The translations under genes and the position numbers were made by a program. 5,962 bases of DNA, from positions 1-5,962 of the forward strand of contig JAQGNM010000106.1 of assembly GCA_028291845.1 (NCBI GenBank), written 5' to 3'. Under the pieces are notes generated by a model that saw only the letters and a list, made by a program, of their open reading frames with translations, was not told where the DNA came from and did no database searches. Positions 1 through 5,962 of this stretch are shown in pieces (the stretch's first letter is position 1; each line of letters opens with the position of its first letter). This DNA comes from Massilia sp. Lineage in GTDB: Bacteria > Pseudomonadota > Gammaproteobacteria > Burkholderiales > Burkholderiaceae_D.

Positions 1-1
1 T

Positions 2-685
2 GCCGCACTGACCACCTTGCTGTTTGCCAACGTGCTATTCGTGTTGATGTTGCACGCGATTCCCCTGCTCGGCCAGTTCGTTGCCGTGCTGCTGATTCCG
101 TCGCTGAGCATGGCGCTGATGCAGGGCTGCCTGATGATCGAGAACAAGCAGCGGGTCGCCTTGCCGGTGCTGCTGACCGGCTTCCGAAAGCCGCTGATAT
201 TTACCTTGCTGAAAATCGGCGTGGCCTACCTGGCCGTCGTCGTCATCACCACCCTGCCCGGCCTGCTGGTGCTGGGCGACGCCGTCATGCGCCGCACGCA
301 AATGACTTCTGCCAACATCGGCGGCGGCCAGGCGCTGATCCTGATGCTTTGCAGCCTGGTGCAGATTTTCGCGCTGGTGGCCTTGTCGTTTGCCGCCCCG
401 CTCGCTACCTGGCAAAAAATGGCGCCTCTAAAGGCACTGTTCTACAGCTTTTTTGCCGTCTGGCGCTCGGCCCGCGTGTTCGTGGTCATGCTGATGGCCT
501 GGCTCGGCTTGTTCGTGCTGGTCAGCATCATCCCGCGCTTTTTATTGGGCAATTCGATGGTTGGCTTCGTCGTCATGGCCTGGATCGGTTTCCTGTTTAT
601 CTTGCTGTTGCAGTGCGCGATGTTTGCCAGTTACCGGCAGATTTTCGGGGCGCCCGAAGCGGCGGTGAGCCTGGCGAAAGGGTAA
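2..685 (+). CDS. Multi-pass inner-membrane protein, BPSS1780-like, 5' truncated
   Basis: The frame is open from the first bases of the window to a TAA at 683-685 and shows 227 residues. The true start lies upstream; the TTG at 17 is an unlikely start because the frame continues in front of it with hydrophobic residues. About six hydrophobic stretches are visible, at roughly residues 3-20, 22-40, 64-89, 109-132, 157-176 and 184-207 counted from the window edge. They are separated by short polar loops such as IENKQR and MRRTQM, so this is an integral inner-membrane protein with almost no soluble domain. The spacing of the segments and the block around residues 130-155 (FAAPLATWQKMAPLKALF) resemble the uncharacterised BPSS1780 family of beta-proteobacteria; this is recognition from memory. 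No catalytic motif is seen and no function can be assigned. It is convergent with uvrD and ends in the shared terminator. Confidence 0.75.
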   Translation, partial: AALTTLLFANVLFVLMLHAIPLLGQFVAVLLIPSLSMALMQGCLMIENKQRVALPVLLTGFRKPLIFTLLKIGVAYLAVVVITTLPGLLVLGDAVMRRTQMTSANIGGGQALILMLCSLVQIFALVALSFAAPLATWQKMAPLKALFYSFFAVWRSARVFVVMLMAWLGLFVLVSIIPRFLLGNSMVGFVVMAWIGFLFILLLQCAMFASYRQIFGAPEAAVSLAKG

Positions 686-717
686 AAAAAGCCGGACATT
701 GCTGTCCGGCTTTTTTT
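684..717. terminator. Bidirectional rho-independent terminator
   Basis: An eight-base perfect stem GCCGGACA (691-698) and TGTCCGGC (703-710) closes a four-base loop TTGC. It is flanked by seven A (684-690) and seven T (711-717). Read on the plus strand it gives a stem and a U tract that ends the membrane-protein transcript; read on the minus strand it gives the same for uvrD. The last two bases of the plus-strand stop codon TAA (683-685) lie in the A tract, so the terminator starts within the coding end. The position between two convergent genes fits this role. Confidence 0.92.
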
Positions 718-743
718 GCAAGCTCATTTATAAAGCGCAATTG

Positions 744-3050
744 TCAGCGGGCCACCCGGTCGAGCTTGGCAATCGACAGGTCCAGCATCTTCATGCCGGC
801 GCGGCCGAAATTGATCTGCGCGCGCGCCGAACTGCCGCTGCCTTCGATGTTGACGATCACCCCTTCGCCGAACTTGGCGTGAGCCACCGACTCGCCAATT
901 TTCCAGCCGGGGCCGGATTGCTTCTGCGTGATCGCCTGGGCAATCTTGTTGTCCGCGCCGGCGCTGTTGAACTTGGTGTCGTCCCACGCTGATTTTTTAT
1001 TCGCGAACCAGTGCGACTGCACCCGCGGCGACATCCATTTCAAGGCATCTTCCGGCAACTCGTCGAAAAAGCGCGACTTGGCGTTATAACGGGTCTGGCC
1101 GTGCAGCATGCGCGTTTGCGTAAAACTCATGTACAGGCGCTTCTTGGCGCGCGTGATCGCCACGTACATCAGGCGGCGCTCTTCGTCGACGCCGTCGAGT
1201 TCGCGCGAACTCGATTCGTGTGGAAACAAGCCCTCTTCCAGGCCGGTGATGAACACGGCGTCGAATTCCAGGCCTTTTGCCGAGTGCACCGTCATCAACT
1301 GCAAGGCGTCCTGGCCGGCCTGCGCCTGGGCGTCGCCCGCCTCGAGCGATGCATGCGAAAGAAACGCCGACAGGGGCGACATCACGGTGGCCAGCGGCGC
1401 GTCGGCGTCGAGGATTTCGATACCGTCCAGGTACGCCACCGCGTCGCCCGACTGCGCCTGGGCAGGCGGCCCCAGGTGCGCCGGTGCGCCCTGGCCAAAA
1501 CCTTCTTCCTGGACGAACTGGGCGGCCGCATTGACCATCTGCTCGAGGTTCTCGATGCGGTCGGCGCCTTCTTTTTCGTTGGCGTAATGGGTCAGCAGGC
1601 CGCTCGCCTCCAGCACCACGCGCACCATTTCAGGCAGCGCCAGCTGTTGCGTTTCAAAGCGTGCGCTCTCGATCAACTTGACGAAGCCGCCCAGCGACGA
1701 CCCCGACTTGCCGGTGACGTAAGGCACGGCGGCGTACAGGGAAATGCCGTACTGTTCGGCGGCCGCCTGCAAGGTCTCGATCGAGCGCATGCCGATGCCC
1801 CGCGTCGGGAAATTAACCACGCGCAAAAATGCCTGGTCGTTGTTGGGATTGTCCATCAGCTGCAGATAGGCAATCGCGTGCTTGACCTCGGCGCGCTGGA
1901 AGTAACGCTGGCCGCCGTAGACGGTGTAGGGCAAGCCGGCGGCAAACAGCGCGTGCTCGATCACCCGCGACTGCGCATTCGAGCGGTACAAAATCGCGAT
2001 CTCGTTGCGCAGGGCGCCGTCGGCCACCAGGCCCTTGGTTTCCTCGACGATCCACTGGGCTTCTTCCAGGTCGGACGAGGCTTCATAGATGCGGACCTGT
2101 TCGCCATGGCCGGCGTCGGTCCGTAAATTCTTGCCGAGACGCTTGGCGTTATTGGCGATCAAGGTGTTGGCGCTGTCGAGGATGTGGCCATGCGAGCGGT
2201 AGTTCTGCTCCAGCTTGATCAAGTTCTCGACAGCGAACTCGCGCTCGAAGGCGCTCATATTGCCGACATTGGCGCCGCGGAAGGCATAAATGCTCTGGTC
2301 GTCGTCGCCGACGGCGAACAGCGCGCCGCCAATGGTGGTGCCGTGGCCGGCCAGCATTTTTAACAAGCCATACTGCAAATCGTTGGTGTCCTGAAACTCG
2401 TCGACCAGGATGTGCTTGAACCGCTGCTGGTAATGCTCGCGCAGCGGTTGATTGCGTTGCAGCAGCTCGAAGGCGCGCAGCAGCAGCTCGGCGAAGTCGA
2501 CCACGCCTTCTCGTTGGCATTGCTGGTCGTACAGATCGTACAACTCGACCATCTTGCGCTCGACCGGATCGAAGGCTTCGACCTTGTTGGCGCGCAAACC
2601 CTGGTCCTTGGCGTTGTTGATGAAATACATCAAGGCCTTGGCCGGATACTTTTCATCGTCGACGTTGTTGGCTTTCAGTAGACGCTTGATCATCGACAAT
2701 TGGTCTTGCGAGTCGAGGATCTGGAATGCTTGCGGCAAGGCGGCGTCGCGATAGTGGGTGCGCAAGAAGCGGTTGCACAGGCCGTGAAAGGTACCGATCC
2801 ACATGCCGCGCGTCGACACCGGCAACATCGCCGACAGCCGCGTGAGCATTTCCTTGGCCGCTTTATTGGTAAACGTCACCGCCATGATGCCGGCCGGCGA
2901 CACCTGGCCGGTCTGGATCAGCCAGGCGATACGCGTCGTTAACACCCGCGTCTTGCCGGAGCCGGCGCCCGCCAGGATCAGGGCGCTCTGGGCCGGTAAA
3001 GTCACCGCGGCAAGTTGTTCGGGATTGAGGTTGTGGAGGAGTTTGGACAT
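744..3050 (-). CDS. uvrD: UvrD-type DNA helicase (helicase II, superfamily 1A)
   Basis: Complete 768-residue ATP-dependent 3'-5' DNA helicase. The family unwinds DNA in nucleotide excision repair and mismatch repair and clears proteins from DNA in the cytoplasm. All superfamily 1A motifs are visible in order: Q motif LNPEQLAAVTLP (8-19), Walker A GAGSGKT (28-34), motif Ia AVTFTNKAAKEM (57-68), IGTFHGLCNRFLR (85-97), Walker B DEFQD (217-221), motif III VGDDDQSIYAFRG (247-259), motif IV LEQNYRS (280-286), motif V TVHSAKGLEFD (587-597) and motif VI EERRLMYVAITRAKKRLY (623-640). The C-terminal part (716-766, WKIGESVAHAKFGEGVIVNI) matches the Tudor-like end of UvrD/PcrA and argues against Rep. The start is fixed: an in-frame TAG directly precedes the ATG and the N-terminus fits the family. 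It is somewhat longer than the roughly 720 residues usual for UvrD, with a low-complexity linker near 515-557. No operon partner is visible. Confidence 0.95.
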   Translation of the reverse strand: MSKLLHNLNPEQLAAVTLPAQSALILAGAGSGKTRVLTTRIAWLIQTGQVSPAGIMAVTFTNKAAKEMLTRLSAMLPVSTRGMWIGTFHGLCNRFLRTHYRDAALPQAFQILDSQDQLSMIKRLLKANNVDDEKYPAKALMYFINNAKDQGLRANKVEAFDPVERKMVELYDLYDQQCQREGVVDFAELLLRAFELLQRNQPLREHYQQRFKHILVDEFQDTNDLQYGLLKMLAGHGTTIGGALFAVGDDDQSIYAFRGANVGNMSAFEREFAVENLIKLEQNYRSHGHILDSANTLIANNAKRLGKNLRTDAGHGEQVRIYEASSDLEEAQWIVEETKGLVADGALRNEIAILYRSNAQSRVIEHALFAAGLPYTVYGGQRYFQRAEVKHAIAYLQLMDNPNNDQAFLRVVNFPTRGIGMRSIETLQAAAEQYGISLYAAVPYVTGKSGSSLGGFVKLIESARFETQQLALPEMVRVVLEASGLLTHYANEKEGADRIENLEQMVNAAAQFVQEEGFGQGAPAHLGPPAQAQSGDAVAYLDGIEILDADAPLATVMSPLSAFLSHASLEAGDAQAQAGQDALQLMTVHSAKGLEFDAVFITGLEEGLFPHESSSRELDGVDEERRLMYVAITRAKKRLYMSFTQTRMLHGQTRYNAKSRFFDELPEDALKWMSPRVQSHWFANKKSAWDDTKFNSAGADNKIAQAITQKQSGPGWKIGESVAHAKFGEGVIVNIEGSGSSARAQINFGRAGMKMLDLSIAKLDRVAR

Positions 3051-3062
3051 CTACCCATTATA
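3051..3062 (-). promoter_or_regulatory. uvrD -10 element and probable leaderless start
   Basis: On the minus strand a perfect TATAAT (3062 to 3057) is followed by GGGTAG and then the uvrD ATG (3050-3048). Six bases between the -10 hexamer and the ATG would put transcription initiation at about the A of the start codon. There is no Shine-Dalgarno sequence in front of the ATG. No good -35 hexamer is seen 15-18 bases upstream (the best frames read GCCGGG or CCGGGA) and there is no extended TGn. The -10 match is direct; its use as the promoter is inferred. Confidence 0.55.
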
Positions 3063-3171
3063 CCGGCTGACACGTCCGTCCCGGCTGCGCGCGAACGTCG
3101 CAGATGCCCGGCGCGCCATCATTGGGTGCCCGAACAGCGCCCGCGATTGTGTCGCATTTGTGCCGCATTTT

Positions 3172-3186
3172 TTGCATGAGACGCAA
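3172..3186. promoter_or_regulatory. Candidate operator, upstream TTGC-N7-GCAA copy
   Basis: TTGC (3172-3175) and GCAA (3183-3186) form an inverted repeat with a seven-base spacer. The same arms and spacing recur 49 bases downstream at 3221-3235. The two copies also share the preceding T and a GA at spacer positions 5-6. The form resembles a dimeric repressor operator (LacI- or GntR-like); the regulator is not encoded in this window. Confidence 0.35.
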
Positions 3187-3199
3187 TAGTGTAAATAAT
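3172..3199 (+). promoter_or_regulatory. Alternative sigma-70 promoter candidate
   Basis: TTGCAT (3172-3177), a 16-base spacer and AATAAT (3194-3199) give three and five matches to the -35 and -10 consensus. The -10 lies within the CRP-like palindrome and the -35 within the upstream TTGC-N7-GCAA copy, so bound regulators would occlude it. It would give a leader of roughly 250 bases. It is an alternative to the candidate at 3214-3242 and is weak evidence on its own. Confidence 0.25.
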
Positions 3200-3207
3200 T
3201 TCACACT
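3188..3207. promoter_or_regulatory. CRP-like palindrome
   Basis: The 20-base segment agtgtaaataatttcacact pairs at seven of ten positions. Its core TGTAA-N6-TCACA (3190-3205) differs from the CRP family half-site pattern TGTGA-N6-TCACA by one base. It lies between the two TTGC-N7-GCAA repeats and just upstream of the candidate -35 at 3214. A CRP/Vfr-type activator is the most natural reading. Its centre would be about 51 bases before a start near 3249, or near -40 if the TATTGA at 3225-3230 acts as the -10, so its role is unsettled. Confidence 0.4.
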
Positions 3208-3213
3208 CAGCTG

Positions 3214-3242
3214 TTGAGTTTTGCTATTGATGCAAGTACATT
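3214..3242 (+). promoter_or_regulatory. Candidate sigma-70 promoter of the receptor gene
   Basis: TTGAGT (3214-3219), a 17-base spacer and TACATT (3237-3242) each match four of six consensus bases. Transcription would start near 3249, leaving a leader of about 208 bases before the receptor ATG. The second TTGC-N7-GCAA repeat lies exactly in the spacer between the two hexamers, a classic place for repressor control. The hexamers are only moderate, so the exact promoter is uncertain. Confidence 0.35.
3221..3235. promoter_or_regulatory. Candidate operator, promoter-proximal TTGC-N7-GCAA copy
   Basis: TTGC (3221-3224) and GCAA (3232-3235) repeat the arms and seven-base spacing of the copy at 3172-3186. 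It sits between the candidate -35 and -10 hexamers, so a bound protein would block RNA polymerase. Centre-to-centre distance to the other copy is 49 bases, which is not a whole number of helical turns, so looping in phase is not obvious. Confidence 0.38.
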
Positions 3243-3264
3243 ATTTCCGTATTGACGTGCATTG

Positions 3265-3460
3265 ATGACCATTCCACTGAACACGGCGAAAGCAAGCCCC
3301 CATCCTGCCCAGCAGCGCCAGCGCCGCCGTCGCTGTCAGCGAAGCGCTGGTGGCGACACTGATGGCCCTCTACGGCGCCGAGTCCGCCAGCGCCAGGCCC
3401 GCTAGATCCCGTCCTTCCAAGCAACAACCCAGCCCCCCAACCGGAGAAAAGAAGCAATGA
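3265..3460 (+). other. Coding-like short frame, possible frameshifted or decayed small gene
   Basis: From 3302 to 3403 one plus-strand frame has 30 of 34 codons ending in G or C, as in the real genes here. The frame one base earlier is clearly poorer and the third contains a stop. The good frame opens after a TGA at 3278-3280, has no ATG until 3362, and ends with TGA 3458-3460, overlapping the receptor start as ATGA. An ATG at 3265 begins a different frame that would join the good one if one C were missing from the run of five at 3297-3301. The joined product would be about 64 residues, with an Ala/Ser/Val-rich middle (VSEALVATLMALYGAE) and a Lys/Pro/Gln-rich tail. The bias fades after 3403 and no Shine-Dalgarno precedes 3265. 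I do not recognise the protein. It may be a remnant, a tiny coupled ORF, or chance in a GC-rich leader. Confidence 0.25.
3443..3447 (+). promoter_or_regulatory. Ribosome binding site of the TonB-dependent receptor
   Basis: GGAGA lies nine bases before the ATG at 3457-3459, within an A-rich stretch. This spacing supports that ATG as the start, and the translated signal peptide behind it agrees. Confidence 0.8.
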
Positions 3461-5962
3461 AACAAACTGCATCATTACGCCAGCGGCCTGCTCCACGCAT
3501 CCTGGTCCTGGCCCTGGCCAGTGTGTTCGGCGCCGGCGCGCCGGCGTTTGCCCAGCAACAGAGCGAGGGCGCCGACAACGCCAACGTCGCCCGCGTGGAA
3601 ATCACCGGTTCCTCCATCAAGCGGCTGGCCTCGGAGACGGCCTTGCCGGTGCAGGTGCTGCGCCGTGAAGACATCGACAAGAGCGGCGTGACCACCGCCG
3701 CCGAACTGCTGAAAACCATCAGCGCCAACACGGCGCCCCTGTCGGACGGCGCCAGCATCACCGATGGCACTTCCGGCCAGCGCGGTTTCAATGGCGCCAA
3801 CCTGCGCGGCCTGGGGGTGTCGTCCACCCTGGTGCTGCTCAACGGCCGGCGCCTGGCCAACTTCGCTTCGCCCGGCGACAATGCCGGCGTCGACTTGAAC
3901 AACATCCCGGCCGGAGCGATTGCCCGCGTGGAAATCCTCAAGGATGGCGCCTCGGCCATCTACGGCACCGACGCCATCGGCGGCGTCATCAATTTTATTA
4001 CCCGCAAGGACTACACCGGGGTCGACCTGAACGCCTCGGTGGCCGGCACCCAGGATGGCGGCGCCGGCAAGCGCACGGCCAGCATCAGCGCCGGCTACGG
4101 TTCGCTCTCGACCGACCGTTTCAATGTGTTCGGCACGCTCGACGTGCAAAAACTGGGCCGGCTGCGCTCGTCCCAGCGCGACTTCATCAAGGAGCGCCCG
4201 CTGGCCACCACCCTGCCCGCGCAGATGTCGTCGAACACCTATCCTGCCAACGTGGATATTTCCAGCGCCCAGCGCAACGCCCTGATCGCCGCCGGCCTGC
4301 TGCCGGCCGGCGCCACCCGCACCCGCATCAACCCCAGCGCACCCGGTTGCAATCCGCCGGCTACCGTGTATGCGCCGGACGGCCCGGGTGGCCCGCTGGC
4401 CTGCGGTTACGACTACATGCAGGACACGGAAATCTATCCCGAGTCGAGCAAGGTCGGCTTCGTCGGCCGCGCCACCTTCCAGCTCAACAACGACACCCAG
4501 CTGTACGCCGAGCTGGTGCAATCGCGTACCGAGAGCCGCTACGTGCTCAGCCCCAATCCGCAACGCATCCGCGACCTGCCGGTGTCGCTGCTGCCGGCCA
4601 GCTACGCCGCGGCGCTCAGCCGCCCGGGCCTGCCGACCACCTTCAGCGGCATCCGCTACCGCATGACGGAAGCGGGCAACCGCAGCAATGAAGTCACCAG
4701 CGATGCCCAGCGCATCGTGCTGGGCGCCAACGGCAACCTGGCGGGTTGGGATTACGACATCGGCCTGGCCCGCGCGCAAAACAAGGCAGTCGACAAGTAC
4801 GTCGATGGCTATGTGTTGTACGACCAGTTCGAAGCAGGCGTGCGCTCGGGCCTGATCAATCCCTTCGGCCCCTCGTCCCAGGCCGGCCGCGACTTGATCA
4901 ATTCGATCAAGGTCAACGACAACGCCCGCAATTCGAAAGGTATTGCCACCTCGATCGACGGCAAGGTGTCGAAAGCGCTGGCCAACCTCGAGGGCGGCGA
5001 ACTGGCGATGGCGCTCGGCTTTGAAGTGCGCCGCGAAAACACGACGTTTGCGGCGTCGCCCCTGTTGATGTCGAACAACGTCGCCGGCGACCGCGATTCG
5101 ACCCTGACCAGCGGCACGCCGGTCGACCTGACCGCCACCGATGACAGCCGCCGCGTCCATTCCGTGTTTGCCGAAATCAACGCGCCGTTTACCAAGGAAG
5201 TCGAAATGCAGCTGGCGGTGCGCCACGACCGCTACAGCGAAGTGGGCTCGACCACCAATCCAAAGGTCGGCCTGCGCTGGCAGCCGACCCAGAGCGTGGT
5301 GCTGCGCGGCTCGGCCGGCACCGGTTTCCGGGCGCCGTCGCTGTCGGACCTCAAGCGGCCGGTCATCTTCGGCACCGCTGCCGGCTTTCTCACCGATCCC
5401 CAGTGCGTGGCCAGTGGCGAGACGATCGACACCTGCACCGACCAGTACCCGGTCGAGCGCCGCTCCAACCCCAATTTGCAACCAGAAAAATCGCGCCAGT
5501 TCTCGCTTGGCGGTGTGTACGCACCGAACCGGCAACTGTCGGCTTCGCTGGATTACTGGAACATCCGCAAGACCAACGTCATCAGCACCCTGGGCGAGCA
5601 GATCATCGTCGACAACCCGGCCAAGTACAACGGCACGTACATCCAGCGTGACGAGGACGGCTTCATTACGAGCATCCTGCTGCAAAAGGAAAACCAGGGG
5701 CGCCTCAACACGGCCGGCTTCGATATCGGCCTGGAGTCGCGTAACTGGAACACCGGCATCGGCAAGTTCGGCGCCAGCCTGAACGGCACCTACATCACCA
5801 AGTACGACCGCCAGTTCGGCGCCCAGGAACCGGACCGCAGCAACCTCGGCGTGTTTCTGAACGACCAGGCGATCCAGCGCTGGCGCCATCGCGCCAGCCT
5901 GGACTGGGACCTGGGAGCGCTGTCGCTGACCTTGGCCAACCAGTACTCGTCAGGCTACACGG
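3457..5962 (+). CDS. TonB-dependent outer-membrane receptor, 3' truncated
   Basis: The frame is open from ATG 3457 to the window edge and gives 835 complete codons. Residues 1-32 form a signal peptide: basic MKQTASLRQRPAPR, hydrophobic ILVLALASVFGAG, then AFA at 30-32 before QQQ. A TonB-box-like segment VARVEITGS (44-52) follows. The plug spans about 58-182, with NLRGLG (115-120), LLNGRRL (127-133) and the diagnostic VEILKDGASAIYGTDAIGGV (158-177). The rest is the start and middle of a beta-barrel, with GTGFRAPSL (621-629) and NPNLQPEKS (671-679). The receptor would take up a scarce ligand across the outer membrane using TonB-ExbB-ExbD energy. The ligand (siderophore, cobalamin, oligosaccharide or other) cannot be read from the sequence. 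Relatives are commonly about 900-950 residues, so the last barrel strands and terminal aromatic residue are probably missing. No CTA, TTA or TCA codon occurs in this frame from codon 8 to about codon 811. Regulatory repeats upstream suggest induced expression. Confidence 0.95.
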   Translation, partial: MKQTASLRQRPAPRILVLALASVFGAGAPAFAQQQSEGADNANVARVEITGSSIKRLASETALPVQVLRREDIDKSGVTTAAELLKTISANTAPLSDGASITDGTSGQRGFNGANLRGLGVSSTLVLLNGRRLANFASPGDNAGVDLNNIPAGAIARVEILKDGASAIYGTDAIGGVINFITRKDYTGVDLNASVAGTQDGGAGKRTASISAGYGSLSTDRFNVFGTLDVQKLGRLRSSQRDFIKERPLATTLPAQMSSNTYPANVDISSAQRNALIAAGLLPAGATRTRINPSAPGCNPPATVYAPDGPGGPLACGYDYMQDTEIYPESSKVGFVGRATFQLNNDTQLYAELVQSRTESRYVLSPNPQRIRDLPVSLLPASYAAALSRPGLPTTFSGIRYRMTEAGNRSNEVTSDAQRIVLGANGNLAGWDYDIGLARAQNKAVDKYVDGYVLYDQFEAGVRSGLINPFGPSSQAGRDLINSIKVNDNARNSKGIATSIDGKVSKALANLEGGELAMALGFEVRRENTTFAASPLLMSNNVAGDRDSTLTSGTPVDLTATDDSRRVHSVFAEINAPFTKEVEMQLAVRHDRYSEVGSTTNPKVGLRWQPTQSVVLRGSAGTGFRAPSLSDLKRPVIFGTAAGFLTDPQCVASGETIDTCTDQYPVERRSNPNLQPEKSRQFSLGGVYAPNRQLSASLDYWNIRKTNVISTLGEQIIVDNPAKYNGTYIQRDEDGFITSILLQKENQGRLNTAGFDIGLESRNWNTGIGKFGASLNGTYITKYDRQFGAQEPDRSNLGVFLNDQAIQRWRHRASLDWDLGALSLTLANQYSSGYT

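Larger units (their letters stand above)
3063..3456. other. Divergent intergenic control region, about 394 bases
   Basis: This stretch separates uvrD (-) from the receptor gene (+). The uvrD-proximal part (3063-3150) is GC-rich and I see no gene or clear signal in it. Positions 3165-3270 are markedly AT-richer than the surroundings and hold the inverted repeats and promoter-like hexamers listed separately. Positions 3281-3456 return to high GC, carry a coding-like frame and a possible 7-bp hairpin (CCAGCGC 3318-3324 with GCGCTGG 3344-3350), and end in the receptor ribosome binding site. No tRNA, small-RNA signature or riboswitch core is recognised. Confidence 0.6.

Noticed and set aside
17..19. 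TTG at 17 as the start of the first gene
   Set aside because: The frame is open upstream to the window edge with hydrophobic residues that continue the first membrane segment, and no ribosome binding site precedes it.
1011..2126. A 371-codon open frame on the plus strand opposite uvrD
   Set aside because: It is also codon-aligned with the helicase gene and open only because TTA, CTA and TCA are rare in it. The product is His/Arg/Gln-rich with no domain, while the minus strand carries every helicase motif.
3153..3170. CGCATTT direct repeat with 11-base spacing
   Set aside because: Only seven bases repeat, there are just two copies, and they do not line up with a promoter hexamer or gene start, so chance is the simpler view.
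2803..3189. A 128-residue plus-strand frame across the uvrD start
   Set aside because: Most of it is the complement of the helicase N-terminus including Walker A, and the remaining tail in the intergenic region has no coding character.
3318..3350. A 7-bp hairpin in the receptor leader as a terminator, attenuator or riboswitch
   Set aside because: The stem is short, encloses 19 bases, is not followed by a T tract, and such pairings are common in GC-rich sequence. No riboswitch core is recognisable.
3224..3496. A 90-residue minus-strand frame across the receptor leader and start
   Set aside because: It begins inside the receptor signal-peptide coding region, has no Shine-Dalgarno that I can see, and is Gly/Ala-rich with no family resemblance. 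The plus strand shows better third-position bias in the same stretch.
3475..5889. An 804-codon open frame on the minus strand opposite the receptor
   Set aside because: It is codon-aligned with the receptor, so its stops would need sense TTA, CTA or TCA codons, which this GC-rich genome rarely uses. It closes exactly at the TTA codon of receptor residue 7. The sense frame has a clear signal peptide, plug and barrel motifs, and the antisense translation shows no recognisable domain.

Overview
The window is GC-rich, with codons ending strongly in G or C. Its codon use, a BPSS1780-like membrane protein, a beta-proteobacterial style UvrD and a large TonB-dependent receptor suggest a beta-proteobacterium, probably of the Oxalobacteraceae (Massilia/Duganella/Janthinobacterium type). 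That placement is inferred from protein character only; no search was run.

Layout. Positions 2-685 (+) hold the C-terminal 227 residues of a multi-pass inner-membrane protein. Its stop codon runs into a hairpin with A and T tracts on either side (684-717), which can serve as a terminator on both strands. Positions 744-3050 (-) encode a complete UvrD-type superfamily 1 DNA helicase of 768 residues that converges on the same terminator. A divergent control region of about 400 bases (3051-3456) follows. Positions 3457-5962 (+) hold the first 835 codons of a TonB-dependent outer-membrane receptor that runs off the window end.

The three genes show no obvious shared pathway: an uncharacterised membrane protein, a housekeeping repair helicase and an outer-membrane uptake receptor. 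The divergent region is the most informative non-coding part. On the uvrD side a perfect TATAAT lies six bases from the ATG, with an in-frame TAG just before the ATG and no Shine-Dalgarno, which suggests a leaderless transcript. On the receptor side there are two TTGC-N7-GCAA inverted repeats, a CRP-like palindrome between them and candidate sigma-70 hexamers, a layout that suggests regulated expression of the receptor. Just before the receptor lies a short frame with coding-like third-position bias whose stop overlaps the receptor start as ATGA. It could be a decayed or frameshifted small gene.

I found no RNA gene, CRISPR array or insertion sequence, and no clear evidence of a new multi-gene system. 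Very long antisense frames opposite both large genes are explained by codon bias.
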